Shown: in pieces, positions 18,442-27,679 of the stretch | How the letters are laid out: every line of letters starts with the position of its first letter | How positions within the stretch are numbered: position 1 is the stretch's first letter | From: Zooshikella ganghwensis DSM 15267 | GTDB lineage: Bacteria > Pseudomonadota > Gammaproteobacteria > Pseudomonadales > Zooshikellaceae | Assembly: GCF_000428585.1 (NCBI RefSeq) | Contig: NZ_AUAF01000013.1 | Coordinates: forward strand, 1 to 64,000 | Reading direction: 5' to 3' | DNA: 64,000 nucleotides | Program-made: the position numbers and the translations under genes | Notes under the pieces: generated by a model | Databases searched by the model: none | Told to the model about the DNA's origin: nothing | What the model saw: the letters and a program-made list of their open reading frames with translations, nothing else

Positions 18442-19008
18442 CTGGAGCTCCCTAATGTATGGACTGTCAAAACAAGAGAGCAGTTTTGCTGGCGGAATTT
18501 TTCTGATAACTGCCCTGAACATTAAATGTAGTACATTTAGTAACAGGCTGAATATAAGTCTACATCAAAGACATAAACTGAGTCTCTGCTATAGGTGATA
18601 TTTCATTACTCGATAGAGCCATCCAGAAAAACTACTTCCATGATGCAATAGAATAGGTCTAACAATAGCATGGACAAAGAGAGTACCGCAACTTTATTGC
18701 CTCATGTGTCATAAATTATACTTTTCATTAAGATGTCGTGAATATACGTTGAATGTTGTGTTTCCTTAAATCACATCAATAGTTGTATATTATCGAGACT
18801 AAAGATCTAGAAAGCATGGAAAGTGCAGCAAGATAAAAAGTTATAAAAGTGAATAATTTGGATGCTATACCTAAACGAAGGCTATACGAGGATGATGAGG
18901 AGGGGGGATTAAAAAAATGGTTGCTGTGATTAAGCAACTAATACCCAATTTATTGGGGTGTACCAATGACAGGTAATAAACCTAAACCATGTCATTGGTG
19001 TATGTATA
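18442..19008. other. Intergenic region upstream of triple-repeat gene and behind dapD
   Basis: About 570 bases. The right end contains the 3' structures of dapD: hairpins at 18962-18999 and near 18943-18961, then the terminator at 18911-18938. The left part must hold the promoter of the exported repeat protein, but I could not single one out. No convincing ORF; a 26-codon GTG frame at 18849-18929 on the plus strand is not supported. Confidence 0.4.
18911..18938 (-). terminator. Intrinsic terminator behind dapD
   Basis: On the minus strand GTTGCT / AGCAAC with a seven-base loop is followed by CA and seven T. It lies about 70 bases past the dapD stop. Two further hairpins come between, one with a perfect 10-bp stem ACCAATGACA/TGTCATTGGT at 18962-18999. 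Confidence 0.75.
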
Positions 19009-20046
19009 TTAATTGTGTGCGTGTAGCTCTTCATTAAGTGCTATAGCACTGCGGTTAGTTTTGCACTCAAGGGCACCTGTTAAGGAATTGCGGCGGAATA
19101 ATAGGTCTGATTGCCCAGCAAGTTCCCTTGCTTTAACAACTTTCACGGGTTGATTATTTTCATCGAGTACTTGGACTTTAGCTCCAGCCGTAATATAGAG
19201 TCCAGCTTCGATGGTACAGCGATCTCCAAGAGGAATACCTACTCCAGCATTAGCGCCAATAAGGCACTGCTCACCAATGGCAATAACAATGTTATTACCA
19301 CCTGAAAGAGTACCCATTGTGCTGCAGCCACCACCAAGGTCACTTGCTTCACCAACGATCACACCGGCTGAAATACGTCCCTCAACCATACTTTTACCGA
19401 CAGTTCCTGCATTAAAGTTAACAAAGCCTTCATGCATTATCGTGGTACCTTCTCCCAGGTAAGCACCCAGACGGACTCTTGCTGTATCGGCAATTCTTAT
19501 ACCTTTAGGCACAACATAATCGGTCATTTTGGGGAATTTATCCACCGAGAAGACTTGTAGCTGTTGACCTGATAGTCTTGCTTTTAGTTGGTGTTGAGGT
19601 AGTTCAGCAAGGTCTATAGCCCCTTGATTGGTCCAGGCTACATTTGGCAGAAGTGAAAAAATGCCACTTAAATTGGTACCATGGGGTTTCACAAGACGAT
19701 GGGAAAGCAAGTGAAGTTTTAAATAGGCTTCAGGCGTTGAAGTCGGAGCAGCATCACTTTCTAATAGCGTTAGTACAATAGGTTGCTCAGACTCCATAAG
19801 CTGCTCAATGAACGCTACGGGTAATTCTGTTGCATCATCTGTTAATGACTGTGCAAGTTGCTGAAGTTGGTCTTTTGTCAGCTCAATGGATGTATTGCCT
19901 TGTTCATAGTGAACAATAGCACTGATATGATCAATAAGTCGTGAAGAAGGGGATAAAATAGGGTTTGGGTAATATACTTCTAGCCACTCTCCGCGGCTAT
20001 TTTTTGAACCAATGCCAATGGCTAAACTAAAAAACTTTTTACTCAT
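19009..20046 (-). CDS. dapD: Tetrahydrodipicolinate N-succinyltransferase
   Basis: Transfers succinyl from succinyl-CoA to tetrahydrodipicolinate in DAP/lysine synthesis. The 345-residue form is the long type known from Pseudomonas and actinobacteria, not the 274-residue E. coli type. An N-terminal domain of about 170 residues is followed by a left-handed beta-helix of hexapeptide repeats (GIRIADTARVRLGAYLGEGT, then VNFNAGTVGKSMVEGRIS and SDLGGGCSTMGTLSGG). It is the second DAP-pathway gene of the window and the last gene of the map-glnD-yffB-dapD row. Confidence 0.95.
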   Translation of the reverse strand: MSKKFFSLAIGIGSKNSRGEWLEVYYPNPILSPSSRLIDHISAIVHYEQGNTSIELTKDQLQQLAQSLTDDATELPVAFIEQLMESEQPIVLTLLESDAAPTSTPEAYLKLHLLSHRLVKPHGTNLSGIFSLLPNVAWTNQGAIDLAELPQHQLKARLSGQQLQVFSVDKFPKMTDYVVPKGIRIADTARVRLGAYLGEGTTIMHEGFVNFNAGTVGKSMVEGRISAGVIVGEASDLGGGCSTMGTLSGGNNIVIAIGEQCLIGANAGVGIPLGDRCTIEAGLYITAGAKVQVLDENNQPVKVVKARELAGQSDLLFRRNSLTGALECKTNRSAIALNEELHAHN

Positions 20047-20067
20047 GAGTACTTCTCGTCATTAATT

Positions 20068-20412
20068 TTAAAGTAAAATCTGTTGGTAGTTTGTTTCACT
20101 GAAACCAACCAAGCGTTGACTTCCCGTGTCAATAATCGGGCGTTTAATCAATGTTGGATGAGCAACAAGTAACGGTACGACGGAGGTTTCATTGACAGTA
20201 TGTTTTGTGTCTTCAGGTAATTGGCGCCAAGTCGTACCCCGTTTATTAAGTACTTTTTCCCATCCAAGTTCGGTACACCAGGCACTAACCTGTTCTAGAG
20301 TGAGTCCTTGGCGTCGGAAGTCGTGGAAAGTATAGTTTATGTTATTAGCATCAAGCCATTTACGTGCTTTTCGTACGGTATCACACTGGCTTATACCGAA
20401 TAGAGTAATCAT
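20068..20412 (-). CDS. yffB: ArsC/Spx-fold protein YffB
   Basis: A small thioredoxin-fold protein of the ArsC/Spx/YffB family; 114 residues from the ATG giving MITLFGIS. The N-terminal GISQCDTVRKARKWLD contains the single Cys10 at the arsenate-reductase active-site place, followed by DFRRQGL, LNKRGTTWR, and RPIIDTG with GF-E near the end. E. coli YffB binds glutathione, but the physiological role is unsettled. It sits next to dapD as in Pseudomonas. Confidence 0.9.
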   Translation of the reverse strand: MITLFGISQCDTVRKARKWLDANNINYTFHDFRRQGLTLEQVSAWCTELGWEKVLNKRGTTWRQLPEDTKHTVNETSVVPLLVAHPTLIKRPIIDTGSQRLVGFSETNYQQILL

Positions 20413-20453
20413 TAGACTTTTTGTTCTCCGCTCATATTTTTGCAATAAATAAA

Positions 20454-23192
20454 TTACTGAATCGTAAGGCTTTTGCGGCGACTGGTTCTTCGGCCGGCAT
20501 CTTGTAATGCTCTATCATCCAGCTGTTTGCATATAGTTTGTCTGATATGCTCGCATTTATCTGCATCAGTAATAGGACAACCATGAGCGTCTGTTATAAA
20601 AAAGACATCCTCTACACGCTCACCAAGTGTTGCTATTTTTGCATTATGAATAAATAAACCTAGCTCCATAAATATGCGCCCAAGCAGGGCTAATAAACCA
20701 GGACGATCTGGTGCGATTATTTCTAAAATAGTCGTACCATTGTTTGGATTATTGCTAATGGTTACTTCTGCTGGATAGGTAAAATGCTTTAATTGTCGTG
20801 GTGTGCGACGCTGAATGATACTGGGGTAACGTGCAGGATTATTTAACTTGTGAGTAAGCGTTCGCTTAATTCGTTTTATTCTTTGAGGATTATCACCTAT
20901 AGGTGTGCTATCGGCCTCTAAAACAGTAAAGGTATCTAGGCTGTAATTATTATGAGAGGTGATGATTCTTGCATCCTGAATGTTTAAATTAAGTTGGTCA
21001 ATAGCAGCAGTCGCGGCAGCAAATAAATTATCACTGTCTTTTGTATAAATAAAGAGCTGTGTTGCACCTTCAAAGCCTGGGTGTGTTGTTTCTCGCACAA
21101 GAACAAGTGGGCCATTTGTTGTATTTTCAGTAAGAATTCCCTGAGTATGCCACACGATTTCTTCAACCGAATGTCTTAGGAAATAGTTATCGTCTAGAGA
21201 GTGCCAGATATTAAAAATTTGTGTGGTTGGAATATTCTCCGTGTTAAGAAGTGTGAGCGCTTCTTCCTGTCGTGATGCTATACGTTCGTTTTTATCCGCA
21301 GGTTTTTCAAGTCCACGACGTAAGACTCGTTTCGTTTCTTGATACAGTTGTCTTAATAAGGCTGCTCGCCAACTATTCCATAGTTTGGGATTGGTTGCAT
21401 TAATGTCAGCAACAGTCAGCACATATAGATAATCTAAGTGGGTTTGATCAATAACCTGTCGGGCGAAAGCGTGAATAACTTCAGGGTCAGATAAGTCTTT
21501 TCGTTGTGCTGTAGTAGACATCAGTAAATGATTACGTACCAGCCATATAATCAAGTTGCTGTCTTCTTTGGCAATGCTGTGACGTATACAAAAGGCGCGT
21601 GCATCTTCTGCACCTAACTCAGAGTGATTTCCTCCCCGACCTTTAGCAATGTCATGATAGAGTCCAGCAATATGGAGTAAAGCAAGATCTGGTAAGCGTT
21701 GAACGATTTCGGAGGCAACGGGAAATTGTTCTGCATTTTCGGAGTAATGAAAGCGACGCAAAAATTTTATTAATAATAATGTGTGAGCATCAACTGAATA
21801 AATATGGAATAAGTCATGCTGCATTTGTCCAATTATTCGTCCAAACTCGGGTAAATAACGCCCCATTAAACCATAACGAACCATTCGTCTTAAATTTACA
21901 GTTAAGCCGTAAGGTGCAGCCATCAATTGGAGAAAAAGTGCTGCATTATGTGGATCATTTCTAAACTCATTATTGATGAGGTAGCGATGCTCTCTTATAA
22001 GTCGAATAGTTGTTGCTTTTACACCGAGAATACTAGGATTTTGCGTCATGATTACAAATATTTCGAGTAGTGCTGACGGCGTTTTTCGAAAAACATCAGG
22101 TGTAACGACTTCGATATAATTATTTCTTGTTTGAAAACGCTCATTTATCGATACGACAGTTTGAGCTTGTCCTGCAGATAAGATTAAATCGTCAAAGTGC
22201 TGCAAAAGTAAGTCATTTAATTCGCCAAGGGACATAACAACACGAAAATACTTTTGCATAAACTGCTCAACAGCCAAGCTGCCGGGCCGATCTTTATAGC
22301 CAAATAATGTAGCCAGCTGCTGTTGATAATCGAACAATAAGCGGTTTTCATCACGACGGGCCAGCATATGCAACCCATATCGGACCTGCCAGAGAAAGTC
22401 TTGGCCAGAGATTAAAATACTGTATTCGTTCTCGGTTAAAAGCTGACAATTAACCAGGTCATGCAGTTTGGTAGTACCAAAGTGACGGCGAGTTACCCAG
22501 GAAATCATTTGAATATCACGTAAACCACCTGGTGAGCTTTTTAAATTAGGCTCTAAGTTATATTCAGTTTCATTATATTTTTTATGCCGAGTACGTTGCT
22601 CTTCGTATTTAGCTTGCAAAAAAAGGCGGCTGGGCCAGATGCCTAAATAACCGATTCGCTGCCAAAGCTTGTTTAATAAAGGTGCGAAACCAGTGATCAC
22701 TCTAGCCTCGAGAATGTTTGTCATGACCGTTATTTCATCAGCCGCAGCACTCACACATTCATCCAGTGAGCGTACACTGTGACCAACGGCCAGATTTAAG
22801 TCCCACAATAAGGTGAGGAATGACTGAATGGCAGACAGGTAGTGATTATGCTGATTTCCGGAAAGCAAAATGAGCAGGTCAATGTCAGAATGGGGGTGAA
22901 GCTGGCCTCGACCATAGCCGCCCACCGCAAGCAGGACAATATCCTCTTGCTGTTGTCCCACATAAAATTCCCACGCTAACATGAGCAGTTGGTCCATTAC
23001 CCAGGCTCGGCCGTGGACCAGGTGCTCTATATTAATACCTGCTTGATACAGCTCATCCATTTTCTGTTGAGCGCGCTGTAATGATTTTTTATAAGCAGGT
23101 AAAGGATTACTGGAAAGTATTAAGTCGGCGCGAAACTGACCTTTGTCAAATAGTTCTGTACATAATTGATCAAAGGATGGTGGTATAAACAT
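20454..23192 (-). CDS. glnD: Bifunctional [PII] uridylyltransferase / uridylyl-removing enzyme
   Basis: The nitrogen sensor that uridylylates and deuridylylates PII proteins according to glutamine. 912 residues, close to the usual 890. Nucleotidyltransferase motif GGYGRGQLHPHSDIDLLI has Gly91-Gly92 and Asp103/Asp105. The HD domain has the HD pair in GLYHDIAKG near 512. Two C-terminal ACT domains lie near 704-780 and 817-895 for glutamine sensing. It is next to map, and the dapC gene that usually follows in Pseudomonas is absent. Confidence 0.96.
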   Translation of the reverse strand: MFIPPSFDQLCTELFDKGQFRADLILSSNPLPAYKKSLQRAQQKMDELYQAGINIEHLVHGRAWVMDQLLMLAWEFYVGQQQEDIVLLAVGGYGRGQLHPHSDIDLLILLSGNQHNHYLSAIQSFLTLLWDLNLAVGHSVRSLDECVSAAADEITVMTNILEARVITGFAPLLNKLWQRIGYLGIWPSRLFLQAKYEEQRTRHKKYNETEYNLEPNLKSSPGGLRDIQMISWVTRRHFGTTKLHDLVNCQLLTENEYSILISGQDFLWQVRYGLHMLARRDENRLLFDYQQQLATLFGYKDRPGSLAVEQFMQKYFRVVMSLGELNDLLLQHFDDLILSAGQAQTVVSINERFQTRNNYIEVVTPDVFRKTPSALLEIFVIMTQNPSILGVKATTIRLIREHRYLINNEFRNDPHNAALFLQLMAAPYGLTVNLRRMVRYGLMGRYLPEFGRIIGQMQHDLFHIYSVDAHTLLLIKFLRRFHYSENAEQFPVASEIVQRLPDLALLHIAGLYHDIAKGRGGNHSELGAEDARAFCIRHSIAKEDSNLIIWLVRNHLLMSTTAQRKDLSDPEVIHAFARQVIDQTHLDYLYVLTVADINATNPKLWNSWRAALLRQLYQETKRVLRRGLEKPADKNERIASRQEEALTLLNTENIPTTQIFNIWHSLDDNYFLRHSVEEIVWHTQGILTENTTNGPLVLVRETTHPGFEGATQLFIYTKDSDNLFAAATAAIDQLNLNIQDARIITSHNNYSLDTFTVLEADSTPIGDNPQRIKRIKRTLTHKLNNPARYPSIIQRRTPRQLKHFTYPAEVTISNNPNNGTTILEIIAPDRPGLLALLGRIFMELGLFIHNAKIATLGERVEDVFFITDAHGCPITDADKCEHIRQTICKQLDDRALQDAGRRTSRRKSLTIQ

Positions 23193-23247
23193 GTTAACCA
23201 GCCTCTTAGTGAAATACTTCAGTAATCAGAAATGAGAACAGGTACTT

Positions 23248-24024
23248 TTACAAAATATTTTCTTCTTTGCGCTGGGTAAAAATTTCTGCACCTGTCGCAG
23301 TCACCAAAATAGTATGCTCCCATTGGGCTGATAGACGGCCATCTTTAGTTGTTACGGTCCAATGGTCGTTTTTATTAAGTTTGGTAAATTTTTTACCGGC
23401 ATTGATCATCGGTTCTATGGTAAAGGTCATGCCTTCTTGTAATTTAAGCCCTGTGCCGGCTTTACCATAGTGGAGAACTTGTGGGTCTTCATGAAACTCT
23501 TTGCCTATGCCATGACCACAATATTCTTCCACCACGCTGTAATGGTTAGCATGTGCGTGTTGGGCAATGACAAAGCCAATATCACCTAAAAAAGCACCAG
23601 GCCTCACTGCAGCAATACCTTTATATAAGCACTCTTGAGTAACTTGGCAAAGTCTTCTCGCATGTTCTGGTGGGTTGCCAATGAAGAACATTTTACTGGT
23701 GTCACCGTGATAACCCTCTTTAATGACGGTAACATCAATGTTGATAATGTCACCGTTCTTGAGTGTTTTCTTATCACTTGGAATGCCATGGCAGACAACA
23801 TGGTTGACGGATGTACAGATAGATTTTGGAAAACCTCTATAATTAAGGGGGGCAGGGATGGCATCCAGCGTGTTAACAATATAGTCATGGCAGATGCGAT
23901 CCAGCTCACCTGTGGTAACACCTGCTACAACATAAGGCTCGATCATTTCTAATACTTCAGCTGCCATTCGACCAGCAATGCGCATTTTTTCAATTTCTTC
24001 AGGTGTCTTAATTGTAACATTCAT
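23248..24024 (-). CDS. map: Methionine aminopeptidase, type I
   Basis: Removes N-terminal methionine from nascent proteins. 258 residues, with every metal ligand at the E. coli position: Asp97, Asp108, His171, Glu204, Glu235, plus His79. It is transcribed divergently from rpsB, the arrangement of E. coli and Pseudomonas, with 333 bases between them. Confidence 0.97.
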   Translation of the reverse strand: MNVTIKTPEEIEKMRIAGRMAAEVLEMIEPYVVAGVTTGELDRICHDYIVNTLDAIPAPLNYRGFPKSICTSVNHVVCHGIPSDKKTLKNGDIINIDVTVIKEGYHGDTSKMFFIGNPPEHARRLCQVTQECLYKGIAAVRPGAFLGDIGFVIAQHAHANHYSVVEEYCGHGIGKEFHEDPQVLHYGKAGTGLKLQEGMTFTIEPMINAGKKFTKLNKNDHWTVTTKDGRLSAQWEHTILVTATGAEIFTQRKEENIL

Positions 24025-24209
24025 TCTAAGAGGTAAATCCTGACAGTAGTATTTAACGGCAAACGATTCTAGTTCTCGATAGTGTATCAGAACTGGCAGC
24101 CGTTATTTAAGAGGGCTTGGCTAAATCTCTATGGAAGCAAACTCTAAGTAAGTGATAGTTGTCGCTTTAAGATAACCTAAAATTGAAAGATAAATTGTAG
24201 TGTTAAGGT

Positions 24210-24237
24210 TTTAACTAAGGTGCTTTTATGGTATAAA
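24210..24237 (+). promoter_or_regulatory. Promoter of rpsB-tsf
   Basis: TTTAAC (24210-24215), 16 bases, TATAAA (24232-24237), then GCGCCGC. The GC-rich discriminator fits a growth-rate controlled ribosomal-protein promoter. Transcription would start near 24244, giving a leader of about 115 bases. Confidence 0.6.
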
Positions 24238-24243
24238 GCGCCG

Positions 24244-24357
24244 CTTGATTAATAGGTAAGTAATTTTAACCCCACACATGTGCCGTCACATAGACTTGGG
24301 TGCCGAAAGGTTGGTCTATGGGGTACATGGAGGCTTAACCCATTTATAGGAGTTAGT
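24244..24357 (+). promoter_or_regulatory. rpsB mRNA leader, probable S2 autoregulatory element
   Basis: The untranslated leader contains CACATGTGCCGTCACAT, GGGTGCCGAAAGGTTGG, and GGGGTACATGGAGGCTTAACCC before the ribosome site. In E. coli, S2 represses rpsB-tsf through a conserved leader, and gammaproteobacterial leaders carry comparable paired GTGCCG/GGTGCCG blocks. That this one works the same way is inference from position and pattern. An in-frame ATG-like extension of rpsB upstream (ORF start 24280) would be inside this leader and is unlikely to be used. Confidence 0.5.
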
Positions 24358-25116
24358 ATGCCAAAAGTAACAATGCGTGAAATGCTGAAAGCCGGCGTTC
24401 ACTTTGGTCACCAAACCCGTTACTGGAACCCAAAAATGGGCAAATACATTTTTGGTTCTCGCAACAAAATTCATATCATTAACCTGGAGCATACCCTTCC
24501 AGCATTCAATAGCGCTTTAGCTTCAGTTCAAAAAATGGCAGAAGCGAAGAAGAAAGTGTTGTTTGTTGGGACAAAGCGTGCCGCCGGGAAGATTATTCGT
24601 GAAGAAGCGCAGCGTGCAGGAATGCCTTATGTTGACCACCGTTGGTTGGGTGGCATGCTGACAAACTACAAGACAATTCGTCAGTCTATTCGCCGCTTAC
24701 GTGAGCTTGAAAGCCAAAGTCAAGATGGTACCTTTGAAAAGCTAACGAAAAAAGAAGCTTTGATGCGTAGTCGTGACATGGAAAAGCTAGAGCGTAGTCT
24801 TGGCGGAATCAAAGACATGGGCGGTTTGCCTGACGCTTTGTTCGTAATTGATGTTGATCATGAGCGTATTGCCATCAGCGAAGCAAATAAGCTTGGTATC
24901 CCCGTAATCGGCGTTGTTGATACCAACAGCAGCCCAGAGGGTGTTGATGTGGTTATTCCTGGTAATGATGATGCTATCCGCGCCATTCAACTGTATGTAC
25001 AGTCTGTAGCAAATGCTATTGTTGAAGGCCGTTCTGCTTCAGATGTTGGTGCTAAAGATGAGTTCGTAGAAGAAGTTGACGAGCAAGGTGAAGCACAAGC
25101 GGCTGCTGAAGGCTAA
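24358..25116 (+). CDS. rpsB: 30S ribosomal protein S2
   Basis: 252 residues starting [20 protein letters not shown], with AGGAG seven bases upstream of the ATG. Signature stretches [41 protein letters not shown] and [20 protein letters not shown] are all present. The acidic C-terminal tail ([12 protein letters not shown]) extends slightly beyond the core. Followed by a hairpin and tsf. Confidence 0.98.
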   Translation: MPKVTMREMLKAGVHFGHQTRYWNPKMGKYIFGSRNKIHIINLEHTLPAFNSALASVQKMAEAKKKVLFVGTKRAAGKIIREEAQRAGMPYVDHRWLGGMLTNYKTIRQSIRRLRELESQSQDGTFEKLTKKEALMRSRDMEKLERSLGGIKDMGGLPDALFVIDVDHERIAISEANKLGIPVIGVVDTNSSPEGVDVVIPGNDDAIRAIQLYVQSVANAIVEGRSASDVGAKDEFVEEVDEQGEAQAAAEG

Positions 25117-25157
25117 GCTAAACCTCAAGTAGCACATTGCATTGGCTGAATGACAAT

Positions 25158-25179
25158 AAGGGGGCAAGGCCCCCTTTTT
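25158..25179 (+). terminator. Hairpin terminator/attenuator between rpsB and tsf
   Basis: AAGGGGGC / GCCCCCTT with a three-base loop followed by TTT. It is a strong GC stem 42 bases after the rpsB stop. Partial termination here, as in other rpsB-tsf operons, would adjust the S2 to EF-Ts ratio. Confidence 0.8.
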
Positions 25180-25252
25180 GCGGATAATGTGTTAGTACGC
25201 TTATTCAGTCAGCATGTTTTAGTCTAATCAACCTAATTCAGAGGAAAATGTA

Positions 25253-26119
25253 ATGGCAGCAATTTCTGCAGCATTGGTAAAAGAGTTACGTGAGCGCACT
25301 GGCCTGGGCATGATGGAGTGCAAAAAAGCACTTGTTGAGTCAGAGGGCGATATTGAAAAAGCCATTGAAGAGCTACGTAAATCAGGCCAGGCTAAAGCTG
25401 CAAAGAAAGCTGGACGGATTGCCGCTGAAGGCGTAATTGCCGTTAAGCTGGCTGATGATAACCGCTATGGCGTCATGATCGAAGTTAACAGTGAAACTGA
25501 CTTTGTGGCTCGTGATGATAACTTCTTGGCATTTGTACAAGAAATAGCTACTAAGGCATTTGAAACGAAAGCTTCTTCTGTTGAACAGCTGATGGCTGAT
25601 GGTATGGAAGAAAGACGTCAGGCGTTAGTACAAAAGATTGGTGAAAATATTTCTGTACGTCGTGTCATTGCAGCTGAAGGCGAAGTAGTTGGCAGTTATG
25701 TACACGCCAATAACCGGATTGGTGTACTCGTTGCCTTGACCGGTGGAAATGCAGAAGTTGCTAAAGATGTTGCAATGCATATTGCTGCGGTTAACCCAAC
25801 TGTTGTCAGCAAAGAAGATATGCCTGCTGAGCTTATCGAAAAAGAGCGTGAAATTTATACTGCTCAAGCTCAGGATAGTGGCAAGCCAGCTGACATCATT
25901 GAAAAAATGGTTGTGGGCCGAGTCAATAAGTTCTTGGCTGAAAACAGTTTGGTCGAGCAACCTTTTGTGAAAAACCCTGACATCAAAGTAGGGCAGCTGG
26001 TTAAAGAGGCTGGTGCAACTGTAACTGGTTTTACCCGTTACGAAGTTGGGGAAGGTATTGAGAAAGAAGAAGTGGATTTTGCTGCTGAGGTTGCGGCCCA
26101 AGCAGGCCTCAACAAGTAA
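25253..26119 (+). CDS. tsf: Elongation factor Ts
   Basis: Guanine-nucleotide exchange factor for EF-Tu. 288 residues; N-terminal UBA-like module with [16 protein letters not shown], the signature [13 protein letters not shown] near 80-92, and two dimerisation-type subdomains. AGAGGAAAATGTA precedes the ATG. Ends in a typical EVAAQAGL tail. Confidence 0.97.
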   Translation: MAAISAALVKELRERTGLGMMECKKALVESEGDIEKAIEELRKSGQAKAAKKAGRIAAEGVIAVKLADDNRYGVMIEVNSETDFVARDDNFLAFVQEIATKAFETKASSVEQLMADGMEERRQALVQKIGENISVRRVIAAEGEVVGSYVHANNRIGVLVALTGGNAEVAKDVAMHIAAVNPTVVSKEDMPAELIEKEREIYTAQAQDSGKPADIIEKMVVGRVNKFLAENSLVEQPFVKNPDIKVGQLVKEAGATVTGFTRYEVGEGIEKEEVDFAAEVAAQAGLNK

Positions 26120-26125
26120 CACCAT

Positions 26126-26156
26126 ATTGGCCTGCAACTGCAGGCCAATTGCTTTT
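26126..26156 (+). terminator. Terminator behind tsf
   Basis: A perfect 10-bp stem ATTGGCCTGC/GCAGGCCAAT with a four-base loop, followed by TGCTTTT, directly after the tsf stop and before pyrH. Confidence 0.75.
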
Positions 26157-26194
26157 GGGCGTTTAAAAAGATGCGCTGATAGAAGGAATGCTCT

Positions 26195-26935
26195 ATGCCG
26201 ATAAGTGATCGTCAACCCAAGTATAAACGTATTCTCCTCAAGTTAAGCGGTGAAGCATTAGTGGGTACCGAGGAGTTTGGTATTGACCCTAAAGTGCTGG
26301 ATCGTATGGCTCTAGAAATAGGGCAGTTGGTGGGTATTGGCGTTCAAGTCGGCATTGTCATTGGTGGCGGCAATCTGTTTCGTGGGGCCTCACTGCATGA
26401 GGCGGGTATGGACAGAGTCACGGGTGATCACATGGGGATGCTGGCCACAGTGATGAATGCGCTTGCTATGCGTGATGCCCTGGAGCGCTCAAATATTAAA
26501 AGTAGTGTCATGTCAGCGATACCTATGAGTGGTATTGTTGAACACTATGACCGGCGTTTGGCGCAACGCTACTTGACGAATGGTGATGTGGTTATTTTTT
26601 CTGCAGGAACGGGAAATCCATTTTTCACAACTGACTCGGCAGCCTGTTTGCGAGGTATTGAGATTGAAGCAGACTTAGTGCTGAAAGCGACGAAAGTTGA
26701 TGGTGTTTATACTGCAGATCCAGTGCAAAATCCTGATGCGATCAAGTATGATACGCTGACCTATGACGAGATACTGACACGTAAGCTGGGTGTTATGGAT
26801 CTTACCGCCATTTGCTTGGTAAGGGATCACCTGATGCCTGTTCGCGTTTTTGATATGAATAAGTCAGGTGCGCTCCTAAATATTGTTGTGGGTGGTAATG
26901 AAGGCACGCTGATTTGTGGGGTGAATAATGATTAA
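26195..26935 (+). CDS. pyrH: UMP kinase
   Basis: A bacterial-type uridylate kinase of the amino-acid kinase fold; hexameric, phosphorylates UMP to UDP. 246 residues. [11 protein letters not shown] near 13-23, [12 protein letters not shown] near 51-62, [15 protein letters not shown] and [16 protein letters not shown] are the family signatures. GAAGG precedes the ATG. The stop overlaps the frr start by eight bases. Confidence 0.97.
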   Translation: MPISDRQPKYKRILLKLSGEALVGTEEFGIDPKVLDRMALEIGQLVGIGVQVGIVIGGGNLFRGASLHEAGMDRVTGDHMGMLATVMNALAMRDALERSNIKSSVMSAIPMSGIVEHYDRRLAQRYLTNGDVVIFSAGTGNPFFTTDSAACLRGIEIEADLVLKATKVDGVYTADPVQNPDAIKYDTLTYDEILTRKLGVMDLTAICLVRDHLMPVRVFDMNKSGALLNIVVGGNEGTLICGVNND

Positions 26936-27485
26936 TGAGATTAAGGCTGAAGCGTCAGCCCGTATGAAGAAAAGCTTAGAGGCACTATCTGTTGCTTTTG
27001 CAAAGATTCGAACTGGCCGTGCTCATCCTAGCTTGCTTGACGATGTGAAAGTGAATTACTACGGCTCTGAAGTACAGTTGTCGCAAGCAGCTAATATTTC
27101 TACTGAAGATGGACGGACATTGGCGGTTATACCTTGGGAAAAGCACTTGGTTCCTGAGATTGAAAAAGCCATTTTGAAGTCAGATTTAGGTTTGAACCCA
27201 GCAACATCTGGAGATGTGGTTCGTATTCCTCTGCCTCCATTAACAGAAGAAACGCGTAAAGGTTTTATTAAACAGGCACGTCAGGAAGCAGAGTCTGCGA
27301 GAGTGGCTGTACGAAATATTCGTCGTGACGCAAATAATGATCTCAAAGGCTTGCTGAAAGACAAAGAAATCAGTGAGGATGAGGAGCGTAAGGCACAAGA
27401 TGATATCCAAAAGCTTACGGATAAATTTATTGGTGAAATAGATAAAGTGCTTCAGGGTAAAGAAAAAGATCTTATGGAAATATAA
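26928..27485 (+). CDS. frr: Ribosome recycling factor
   Basis: Splits post-termination ribosomes with EF-G. 185 residues, exactly the usual length; [20 protein letters not shown] motif near 26-39, and [15 protein letters not shown] near 106-120. Translationally coupled to pyrH by overlap and followed by a strong terminator. Confidence 0.97.
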   Translation: MINEIKAEASARMKKSLEALSVAFAKIRTGRAHPSLLDDVKVNYYGSEVQLSQAANISTEDGRTLAVIPWEKHLVPEIEKAILKSDLGLNPATSGDVVRIPLPPLTEETRKGFIKQARQEAESARVAVRNIRRDANNDLKGLLKDKEISEDEERKAQDDIQKLTDKFIGEIDKVLQGKEKDLMEI

Positions 27486-27527
27486 GTGCGAACTGAGAAA
27501 TTGGTTGGCAGTTGTAGTACAGATGTC

Positions 27528-27569
27528 GCAGCAGTGTGAAAAAACGCTTCATACTGCTGCTGTTTTTTT
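27528..27569 (+). terminator. Strong terminator behind frr
   Basis: A 13-bp stem (GCAGCAGTGTGAA with TTCATACTGCTGC, one G-T pair) with loop AAAACGC, followed by TG and seven T. It closes the pyrH-frr unit. Confidence 0.88.
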
Positions 27570-27679
27570 GGTGACGTTACACTACTTTTGTGAATTATAT
27601 TTGCATCTCTCTGTTTGCATAAAGCAAATAAATGTTTATTGTTTCGACCTCAATTCAATAGCCGATTATTTCCAGATTT

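Noticed and set aside
18849-18929. 26-codon GTG frame on the plus strand between the triple-repeat gene and dapD
   Set aside because: It has no convincing ribosome site, and its end coincides with the dapD terminator stem.
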